DNA from: Corynebacterium curieae | Lineage (GTDB): Bacteria; Actinomycetota; Actinomycetes; Mycobacteriales; Mycobacteriaceae | Direction: 5' to 3' | Assembly: GCF_027570035.1 (NCBI RefSeq) | Contig: NZ_JAKMUU010000001.1 | Coordinates: 496,001-560,000 of the forward strand | DNA: 64,000 bases | Shown here: positions 57,896 to 64,000 of the stretch, piece after piece | Position numbering within the stretch: position 1 is the first letter of the stretch | How the letters are laid out: each line of letters opens with the position of its first letter | Notes under the pieces: generated by a model | Told to the model about the DNA's origin: nothing | The model's database searches: none | What the model saw: only the letters and a program-made list of their open reading frames with translations | Position numbers and translations under genes: made by a program

Positions 57896-58387
57896 ATGAC
57901 CGAATCCGCTGCCCGCTCCGGCCTTTACCTCGTCTTTGTCTGCACCGGAAATATCTGCCGCTCCCCCATGGCAGAGATCATCGTGCGCGATGAGATGGAA
58001 AAGGACATGCTTGACCTCGTTGCCACCGTGGACTCGTGCGGCCTCGGCGGCTGGCATGTAGGCCAAGGCGCAGACCAACGCGCAATTGCCGAGCTGCGCC
58101 GCGGCGGCCACGATGGCGGTTCCCACCGCGCGGCCAAGCTGGGCGCCAAACACATGGATGCCGATCTCTTCATCGCTATGGATAAAGGCCACCGCGAGGC
58201 TCTCATTGAGCACGGCGTCGACCCAGACAAAATCCGCTTGATGCGCAGCTTCGACCCCAATTCCCCGGAAGACGCGGATGTGGCAGACCCGTATTACGGT
58301 TCCGCAGCGGATTTTGAGACCACGCGTAAGAATATCGAGGCCGCCGTGCCTGGCCTGCTGGATTGGATTCGCGCTAACCGCGACTAA
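57896..58387 (+). CDS. Low-molecular-weight protein tyrosine phosphatase
   Basis: 163-aa cytosolic phosphatase. The P-loop CTGNICRSPMAEII (Cys at about residue 16, Arg six later) and the general-acid segment DVADPYYG with its Asp are both present. It resembles mycobacterial PtpA, which reverses tyrosine phosphorylation. The ATG at 57896 was chosen because it starts just before the first beta strand; the open frame further upstream overlaps the divergent Nif3-like gene. The SURF1 gene starts 10 bases after its stop, so they are co-transcribed. Confidence 0.94.
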   Translation: MTESAARSGLYLVFVCTGNICRSPMAEIIVRDEMEKDMLDLVATVDSCGLGGWHVGQGADQRAIAELRRGGHDGGSHRAAKLGAKHMDADLFIAMDKGHREALIEHGVDPDKIRLMRSFDPNSPEDADVADPYYGSAADFETTRKNIEAAVPGLLDWIRANRD

Positions 58388-58397
58388 ACTAGGCCCC

Positions 58398-59402
58398 ATG
58401 CTAAAGACGTTCCTTAAGCCGGGTTGGGTTCTACTGCTGCTTTTCGTCGTAGCATTTTCCTACCTTGCTTTTACCGTCCTCGCCCCGTGGCAGCTGGGCA
58501 AGGACGATGACATTGTGGAACGCAACGAGCTCATCACCCACGCCTATGAGGCTGACCCCCAGCCGGTAGAAGACCTCGTGGATGGCAATGGGGCTATCAA
58601 GAACGATGAGTGGTCCCGCGCCACACTGCACGGCCACTACCTGCCGCAGGATGAGGTGCTGCTGCGCCTGCGCCCGGCCGAGTCAGGACCGTCCTACCAA
58701 TCCTTGGTGCCCTTCCGTACCGATTCCGGCCTGACCATCTTGGTCAACCGCGGCTGGGTGAAGGCCGGTGAGGGCAACGCCGTGCCAGATATTCCTGGCG
58801 CGCCTACTGGTGAGACCACCTTGACCGGCATGATCCGCGCCGATGAAGCCCAGCACCAGACCGCACCCATTAAGCAGGAGGGCTATCAGCAGGTCTACTC
58901 CATCCATACGGAACAAATTGCCTCGCTTATCGATGCCCCTTTGGCCCACGACTACATCCAACTCTCCGCGGATCAGCCCGGCGTGCTCAACCCCATGCCC
59001 ATCCCGCAGCTCGATCGCGGCAACCACCTCTCCTACGGCTACCAATGGATAGCCTTTGGCATCATGGCCCCGCTGGGCTTAGGTTACTTCGTGTGGTCCG
59101 AAATCCGCGAGCGCCGCCGCCTGCGCGAGGAGGAAGAGGCACTTGCTGCCCTCGACGCCGATGCCTCTACCCCGTCCGATCCCACCACTGCTGACGCCTC
59201 CGCTGCGGACCACGCGCCCGCAGAGCCAATGGCCGGCGCCGACTCCGCCCCCAGCGAGCATGCAGTCGCAAACGACGATTCCTCGGCCGTTCCCGCTGCA
59301 TCCTCCTCGCACGCCGCCAGCCGCCGCAATCGCTCCCGCTACGGCGATTCGAAGCCAGATCACTACGCCAAGCTAAACAAGCGCCGCCGCGAGCGCTACT
59401 AA
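58398..59402 (+). CDS. SURF1-family cytochrome oxidase assembly protein
   Basis: 334-aa membrane protein helping haem insertion or assembly of aa3-type oxidase. Two TM helices bracket an outer domain: the first at about 7-30 (WVLLLLFVVAFSYLAFTVLA, then PWQLGK), the second at about 215-235 (YQWIAFGIMAPLGLGYFVW). Between them is LVPFRTDSGLTILVNRGWVK, a SURF1 hallmark. After residue 240 comes a long Ala/Asp/Ser/Pro-rich disordered tail ending in an Arg/Lys-rich RNRSRYGD...KRRRERY. It probably serves the CtaC/E/F oxidase encoded at 7.4-10 kb. Confidence 0.92.
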   Translation: MLKTFLKPGWVLLLLFVVAFSYLAFTVLAPWQLGKDDDIVERNELITHAYEADPQPVEDLVDGNGAIKNDEWSRATLHGHYLPQDEVLLRLRPAESGPSYQSLVPFRTDSGLTILVNRGWVKAGEGNAVPDIPGAPTGETTLTGMIRADEAQHQTAPIKQEGYQQVYSIHTEQIASLIDAPLAHDYIQLSADQPGVLNPMPIPQLDRGNHLSYGYQWIAFGIMAPLGLGYFVWSEIRERRRLREEEEALAALDADASTPSDPTTADASAADHAPAEPMAGADSAPSEHAVANDDSSAVPAASSSHAASRRNRSRYGDSKPDHYAKLNKRRRERY

Positions 59403-59418
59403 GCCGGCATCGCGCAGC

Positions 59419-59469
59419 CTTGGTCTAAGGCCAATTACTTGGTCGAAGGGCCTAGGTACTTGGTCGAAG
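59419..59469 (+). repeat. Three iterated CTTGGTCGAAG-type boxes
   Basis: CTTGGTCTAAG (59419-59429), CTTGGTCGAAG (59438-59448) and CTTGGTCGAAG (59459-59469), start-to-start distances 19 and 21 bases, each followed by a GCC-rich or palindromic base run. The core is partly palindromic (CTT...AAG). Around them are inverted repeats GAAGCCT/AGGCTTC (59466-59499) and CCAACTT/AAGTTGG (59504-59536). No gene starts here; the role is unknown. Confidence 0.6.
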
Positions 59470-59596
59470 CCTAAGAAGCAGCCACGCTCTTGAGGCTTCT
59501 TCCCCAACTTCCACGCACAACGCGGCCGAAAGTTGGCCCACAAGCGCCCTAAGCCTTGAGCCCCACGCGGGCTAGCCGTGCCCGCGCATGCGAAAA

Positions 59597-59632
59597 GGAC
59601 CGCCCCTCAGAAATCCATCTGAGAGGCGGTCC
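59597..59632 (-). terminator. Terminator of the tRNA-Val gene
   Basis: GGACCGCC-CTCAGA pairs with TCTGAG-GGCGGTCC (one mismatch bulge), followed on the minus strand by TTTTC; it lies seven bases past the tRNA 3' end. Confidence 0.85.
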
Positions 59633-59638
59633 GTCTTG

Positions 59639-59711
59639 TGCGGCCTGAGGGGATCGAACCCCCGACCTATTGGGTGTAAACCAATTGCTCTTCCAGCTGA
59701 GCTAAAGCCGC
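59639..59711 (-). tRNA. tRNA-Val (anticodon UAC)
   Basis: The cloverleaf is complete: acceptor GCGGCTT/AGGCCGC with one G-U pair, D-stem region AGCTCAGCTGGAAGAGC, anticodon stem ATTGG/CCAAT with loop TTTACAC (anticodon TAC), and T-arm GGGGGTTCGATCCCC. Discriminator base A; CCA is not encoded. Confidence 0.95.
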
Positions 59712-59779
59712 ATGCGCTCTTGCGCTGTTAGAAACAGTAGCGCAGGTTGCTAAAGCAACACAAATCGGCAGGTAAAGCC

Positions 59780-60178
59780 TTACTTCTTGGTGTAGCCGCG
59801 CTGCACCAAGCAAGAGCCTTGCCACTCGCCTAGGCGCTCCGCCTTGGTCTGCACCAGTCCGGCTAGCTGAGCGGACTCAGAGATAAGTCCCGGCTCTACG
59901 GTGCCGGGCTTGCCGGCACCTGGGGTAAGCAGCCAGACTGCGCCGTTATCGGCCAGTGGGCGGCTTGCGTCCACCAATCCATCCACTAGGTCACCGTCTT
60001 CTTCGCGCCACCAAAGAAGGACTACATCGCACAGCTCGTCGTTTTCTTCTTCCAAGAAATCATCGCCGAGCACGGCCTCGATCGATTCAGAGATTGCGGT
60101 ATCGCAATCCTCGTCCCAACCAAGCTCCAGGGCGATCTGCCCTTCCTTGATTCCGAGCTTGACTGCAGCGTCAGCCAC
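59780..60178 (-). CDS. DUF3052 family protein
   Basis: 132-aa cytosolic protein of unknown function, conserved in Actinobacteria and commonly found divergent from aceE, as here. The N-terminus MADAAVKLGIKEGQIALELG then WDEDCDTAI is the family signature; LLWWREEDGDLVDGLVDA follows. The GTG at 60176-60178 is preferred over an ATG 13 codons upstream because AAGGA lies eight bases before it. The context suggests a link to pyruvate dehydrogenase, which is unproven. Confidence 0.88.
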   Translation of the reverse strand: MADAAVKLGIKEGQIALELGWDEDCDTAISESIEAVLGDDFLEEENDELCDVVLLWWREEDGDLVDGLVDASRPLADNGAVWLLTPGAGKPGTVEPGLISESAQLAGLVQTKAERLGEWQGSCLVQRGYTKK

Positions 60179-60515
60179 TATGCATTTCCTTCCTAGTTCA
60201 GTGAATGTATGGTCCACGGATCACCCGCGCTTGGCGGGTAAATCGCGGCTTAATAGAAGCATTTTAACGCCCACCGGCACCTTTTACCTGCCTAAGGCGC
60301 GCAATTCCCCCATTTTGCAGGCCCTACCGCGGCGATACCCGGCTCCACAGAGTTAGCAAGTTACCCTCTTTCGCCCCACCAGACCGGGCAAAGATGCTGG
60401 TTATAGAAAGGTAACGTACCGCACGTCCCTTTTAGTCGGACTTCACAACCACTGTGGATCTGTGAGCGCGTATCCTAGTAGGCAAACTGTGCAGACCCTT
60501 ATACAGGAGGTTTAA
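60179..60515. promoter_or_regulatory. Divergent DUF3052 / aceE intergenic region
   Basis: 337 bases without a gene. On the plus strand TATCCT (60470-60475) followed by TAGGC is a candidate -10 for aceE; the -35 is weak. AGGAGG sits seven bases before the aceE ATG. No riboswitch or clear operator is recognised. Confidence 0.35.
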
Positions 60516-63263
60516 ATGGCCGAGAAGGACGCCACCAAGGGCGATTCCAACTTCCCCCTCATCCGCGACGGTGTTGCATCGTATCTTCACGATAATGATC
60601 CAGAAGAGACCCGCGAGTGGATGGACTCCCTCGATGGTCTGCTGGACCACTCCGATCCGGAGCGCGCACGCTACCTGATGCTGCGCCTACTCGAGCGCGC
60701 CACCGCCAAGCGCGTTGAGCTGCCCTCGTTGACGTCCACCGACTTCGTCAACACCATTCCCACTACCATGGAACCAGAGTTTCCTGGTGACGAGGAACTA
60801 GAAAAGCGCTACCGCCGCTGGATCCGCTGGAATGCGGCGATTATGGTCCACCGCGCACAGCGCCCAGGAATCGGCGTTGGCGGCCACATCTCCACCTACG
60901 CGGGCGCTGCCCCGCTCTATGAGGTGGGTCTAAACCACTTCTTCAAGGGCAAGGACGATCCCTCGGGCGGCGACCAAGTCTTTTTCCAGGGCCATGCTTC
61001 CCCGGGCATGTACGCCCGCGCATATATGGAAGGCCGCCTGAGCGAAAAGGATCTGGATAGCTTCCGCCAAGAAGTCTCCCGTGGCGAGGGCGAAGGCCTG
61101 CCGTCCTACCCGCACCCGCGCCTGATGCCGTGGTTCTGGGAATTCCCCACCGTGTCCATGGGCTTGGGTCCGATTAACGCTATTTACCAGGCGCGCTTTA
61201 ATAAGTACCTGGAAACCCGCGGCATTAAGGACACCTCCAAGCAGCACGTTTGGGCCTTCTTGGGCGATGGCGAGATGGACGAGCCGGAATCCCGCGGCCT
61301 GCTGCAGATCGCTTCCCTCTACGAGCTGGATAACCTCACCTTCGTGGTCAACTGCAACCTGCAGCGCTTGGACGGTCCGGTGCGCGGCAATACCCAGATC
61401 ATCCAGGAGCTGGAGTCCTTCTTCCGCGGCGCCGGCTGGGAGGTCATCAAGGTTATTTGGGGCCGCGGCTGGGATCAGCTGTTGGAAAAGGACACCGAAG
61501 GCGCCCTAGTCAACGTCATGAACACCACCTCCGACGGTGACTACCAGACCTTCAAAGCGAACGACGGCGCCTATGTGCGCGAGCACTTCTTCGGCCGCGA
61601 TGAGCGCACGCTCAAGCTGGTAGAAGACATGTCCGATGATGAGATTTGGGCGCTGCGCCGCGGCGGCCACGATTACCGCAAGGTATATGCCGCCTACGCC
61701 CGCGCGCTGGAGAACAAGGGCACCGGCAAGCCAACCGTCATCTTGGCGCACACCATTAAAGGCTACGGCTTGGGCCACAACTTCGAGGGCCGCAACGCTA
61801 CCCACCAGATGAAGAAGCTGACCCTGGATGACCTGAAGCGCTTCCGCGATAAGCAGGAAATCCCCTTCTCCGATGAGGAGCTGGAAAAGGATCCGTACCT
61901 GCCGCCGTATTACCACCCAGGTAAGGACTCTCCGGAAATCAAGTACATGCTGGAGCGCCGCAAAGAATTGGGCGGCTTCCTGCCGGAGCGCCGCGAGGAG
62001 TTCACCCCGCTTGAGGCACCTGCGCTGGATAAGCTGCGCTCCGTGCGCAAGGGCTCCGGCAAGCAGGAAGTAGCCACCACCATGGCTCTGGTGCGCACCT
62101 TCAAGGAAATCATGCGCAATAAGGAGCTGGGCAAGCGCGTCGTTCCGATCATTCCGGATGAGGCCCGCACCTTCGGCATGGACTCCTGGTTCCCCACCAT
62201 GAAGATTTGGAACCCGCGCGGCCAGAACTACGTGCCGGTTGACCACGATCTGATGCTTTCTTACCGCGAGGCAACCGACGGCCAGATCATGCACGAGGGC
62301 ATTTCTGAGGCCGGCGCCGCTGCTTCCTTTACCGCCGCAGCCACCTCCTACGCCACCCAGGGCGAGGCCATGATTCCGCTGTACATCTTCTACTCGATGT
62401 TCGGCTTCCAGCGCACCGGCGATGCTTTCTGGGCGGCTGGCGACCAGATGGGCCGCGGCTTCATCATCGGCGCTACTGCCGGCCGCACCACCTTGACCGG
62501 CGAGGGCCTGCAGCACATGGACGGCCACTCCCCGGTCTTGGCCGCTACCAACCCGGCTGTAGTTTCCTATGACCCGGCCTTTGGCTACGAGGTTGCCCAC
62601 TTGGTCACCCGCGGCATTGAGCGCATGTACGGCAAGGACAACGAGGCCATCATGTACTACCTCACCGTCTACAACGAGCCGGTGCACCAGCCGGCCGAGC
62701 CGGAGGACCTAGACGTGGAGGGCCTGCACAAGGGCATCTACCACTACAACACCGCAGAGGGCGGCTCCATTGCTGCCAATATTCTGGCTTCCGGTGTGGG
62801 CGTACACGAGGCGTTGCGCGCGCAGCAGCTGCTTGCCGACGACTTCGATGTCAAGGCCTCCATCTTCTCCGTTACCTCCTGGAACGAGCTGGCCCGCGAC
62901 GGTGCCCGCCGCAATAAGGAGGCCCTGCGCAAGGGCGAGGAGCCGACCGAGGCATTTGCTACCTCTCAGCTCAAGGGCTACGAGGGTCCGTTCGTTGGTG
63001 TCTCTGACTTCACCACCGAGCTGCAGGAGCAAATTCGCCCCTACGTCCCGGGCACCTATATCACCTTGGGTGCGGATGGCTTCGGCTTCTCCGATACTCG
63101 CGAGGGCGCACGTCGCTACTTCAACATCGATGCCGAGTCCATCGTCGTCGCCGTACTCGATGGGCTTGCTCGCGAGGGCAAGATTGAGCGCTCCGTCGTT
63201 GAGAAGGCTGCCAAGGATCTTAAGCTGGATGATCCGACCGCAACCACGCACATTGAGGACTAG
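60516..63263 (+). CDS. aceE: Pyruvate dehydrogenase E1 component (homodimeric type)
   Basis: 915-aa thiamin diphosphate enzyme decarboxylating pyruvate and acetylating the lipoyl arms of the E2 protein. The TPP-binding region reads [20 protein letters not shown] then [18 protein letters not shown] second marker is [20 protein letters not shown] (about residue 585). ATG 60516 with a strong AGGAGG. It is the single-chain gammaproteobacterial/actinobacterial form and works with SucB (20.4 kb). A bidirectional terminator follows. Confidence 0.97.
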   Translation: MAEKDATKGDSNFPLIRDGVASYLHDNDPEETREWMDSLDGLLDHSDPERARYLMLRLLERATAKRVELPSLTSTDFVNTIPTTMEPEFPGDEELEKRYRRWIRWNAAIMVHRAQRPGIGVGGHISTYAGAAPLYEVGLNHFFKGKDDPSGGDQVFFQGHASPGMYARAYMEGRLSEKDLDSFRQEVSRGEGEGLPSYPHPRLMPWFWEFPTVSMGLGPINAIYQARFNKYLETRGIKDTSKQHVWAFLGDGEMDEPESRGLLQIASLYELDNLTFVVNCNLQRLDGPVRGNTQIIQELESFFRGAGWEVIKVIWGRGWDQLLEKDTEGALVNVMNTTSDGDYQTFKANDGAYVREHFFGRDERTLKLVEDMSDDEIWALRRGGHDYRKVYAAYARALENKGTGKPTVILAHTIKGYGLGHNFEGRNATHQMKKLTLDDLKRFRDKQEIPFSDEELEKDPYLPPYYHPGKDSPEIKYMLERRKELGGFLPERREEFTPLEAPALDKLRSVRKGSGKQEVATTMALVRTFKEIMRNKELGKRVVPIIPDEARTFGMDSWFPTMKIWNPRGQNYVPVDHDLMLSYREATDGQIMHEGISEAGAAASFTAAATSYATQGEAMIPLYIFYSMFGFQRTGDAFWAAGDQMGRGFIIGATAGRTTLTGEGLQHMDGHSPVLAATNPAVVSYDPAFGYEVAHLVTRGIERMYGKDNEAIMYYLTVYNEPVHQPAEPEDLDVEGLHKGIYHYNTAEGGSIAANILASGVGVHEALRAQQLLADDFDVKASIFSVTSWNELARDGARRNKEALRKGEEPTEAFATSQLKGYEGPFVGVSDFTTELQEQIRPYVPGTYITLGADGFGFSDTREGARRYFNIDAESIVVAVLDGLAREGKIERSVVEKAAKDLKLDDPTATTHIED

Positions 63264-63305
63264 CTTCCTCCTGCGCGCGGGCTAGACCCGCGCCCCGCGC
63301 TACTG

Positions 63306-63342
63306 AAAAGGCGCCGCTGGCCGTACCGCCGCGGCGCCTTTT
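63306..63342 (+). terminator. Bidirectional terminator after aceE
   Basis: A 12-bp perfect stem AAAAGGCGCCGC / GCGGCGCCTTTT (63306-63317 and 63331-63342), with As and Ts at both outer ends. Confidence 0.85.
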
Positions 63343-63407
63343 GCGTGGCCTACAACGTCGTCTGGGAAAGGGCCGCGATCCCCCGGACAACCTTACTGGC
63401 GGTAGTC

Positions 63408-64000
63408 CTAGATGGCGTCGAGGACGCGGCCAAGCGCCTCGGAGATGGCTTCTGGATCTTCCAGGATCACCATGTGCCCAGATCCTTTCACGGTATGTAG
63501 ATCAGCGGCGGGCCAATGCTGGCATAACACCTCGGATTGCGAGCGCGGGGTGACGATATCGGCGGTTCCCACCACCACCTCACCCTGCAGCTGGGCCAGT
63601 CTTTCTGCGGCGCCGTATTCGGCGTGCTCCAAGAGGTCGTCGAAGAAGCCGGAGTAGGAGGCCAAGGGGGTATCGAGAAGCATGGCAACGTGAAATTGCA
63701 ACTTCTCCATCTGGGGAAAGCCCGCCAAGGTCGCCGCAAAAAGCGGGGCAATGAAGCGGGCAGCCTCAAAGCGAGCGTTATCGACGCGCCCGGGCAAGCG
63801 CAGGCACAGGCGGTAGAGCGCGTGCAGCGACTTGGACTGCAAAATCTGCGCCACGCCCTTGGCCGCAAAGCGGCGCATAGAAGTAGAAATCAGCAGCGCT
63901 CCCTTGATGCGCTCATAAATTTCGGCAGGAGCACGGCGGATGAGGTTTAAGGCAACCATGCCGCCTAGAGAATGGCCCACAATGACCAGGTTGCCACGGG
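63408..64000 (-). CDS. Alpha/beta hydrolase (partial, start beyond the right edge)
   Basis: C-terminal 197 codons of an alpha/beta-fold hydrolase. The nucleophile elbow GHSLGGMVALNLI lies at the right edge, preceded in frame by RGNLVIV; an apparent start at 63980 is just an internal Val codon. The acid is probably the Asp in VVVGTADIVTPRSQ and the His is in KGSGHMVILEDPE, completing a Ser-Asp-His triad. A cap of about 90 helical residues sits between. The substrate is unknown. It is convergent with aceE across a shared terminator. Confidence 0.9.
   Translation of the reverse strand, partial: RGNLVIVGHSLGGMVALNLIRRAPAEIYERIKGALLISTSMRRFAAKGVAQILQSKSLHALYRLCLRLPGRVDNARFEAARFIAPLFAATLAGFPQMEKLQFHVAMLLDTPLASYSGFFDDLLEHAEYGAAERLAQLQGEVVVGTADIVTPRSQSEVLCQHWPAADLHTVKGSGHMVILEDPEAISEALGRVLDAI

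Overview
The window is a stretch of Corynebacterium chromosome, with no plasmid or phage backbone visible. The evidence is gene order and family content: bcc-aa3 respiratory genes (qcrB, qcrA, qcrC, ctaE, ctaF, ctaC), ltsA, an E2 acyltransferase with three lipoyl domains, two glutamine synthetase genes with glnE, an RNase HI/phosphatase fusion, and aceE beside a DUF3052 gene. This order broadly resembles what I recall of C. glutamicum around qcrCAB to aceE, but gcvPTH, thiC and an McrBC island are present here. The species cannot be fixed from the sequence alone. Most genes look GC-rich; the McrBC island is visibly poorer in GC.

Layout. 1-2.6 kb: end of a PimB'-type mannosyltransferase and two secreted NlpC/P60 peptidases. 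2.6-3.6 kb: a long non-coding region upstream of the second peptidase. 3.6-10 kb: cytochrome bcc complex and aa3 oxidase subunits, all minus strand. 10.4-17.7 kb: ltsA, an A-type Fe-S carrier, a DUF3043 membrane protein, an orphan CobT-like protein, ilvE, pepA and pncA. 18-19.9 kb: thiC behind a TPP riboswitch. 20.4-29.2 kb: a lipoate-centred block (E2 subunit sucB, gcvP, gcvT, gcvH, lipB, lipA). 29.3-32.2 kb: DUF4191, RDD and glnA. 32.3-35.6 kb: a type IV restriction pair (McrC, and McrB carrying an EVE-like domain). 35.9-43.5 kb: a TDT-family transporter, a Nudix hydrolase, a serine-protease lipoprotein, a 48-aa ORF, thrC, an MFS transporter, an ATPase with a degenerate Walker A motif, and small membrane or secreted proteins. 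43.5-48 kb: glnE and glnA2. 48.2-54.3 kb: DUF2786, CYTH-CHAD, a galactokinase-like protein and a frameshifted RNB-family ribonuclease. 54.35-54.8 kb: RNase P RNA. 54.8-59.4 kb: RNase HI/phosphatase, zinc-ribbon protein, Nif3-like protein, LMW tyrosine phosphatase and SURF1. 59.6-64 kb: tRNA-Val, DUF3052, aceE and a partial alpha/beta hydrolase.

How they connect. QcrCAB, CtaC/E/F and SURF1 build the respiratory supercomplex. AceE supplies E1 for pyruvate oxidation and SucB the lipoylated E2; GcvH is a third type of lipoyl carrier, and LipB/LipA make the cofactor next door. GlnA, GlnA2 and GlnE handle glutamine synthesis and its covalent control, and LtsA uses glutamine for envelope amidation. 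The most notable accessory items are the EVE-McrBC island, the recent 360-bp duplication inside sucB, a 5-bp duplication breaking the RNB ribonuclease, and the CobT-like protein with no cobalamin neighbours.
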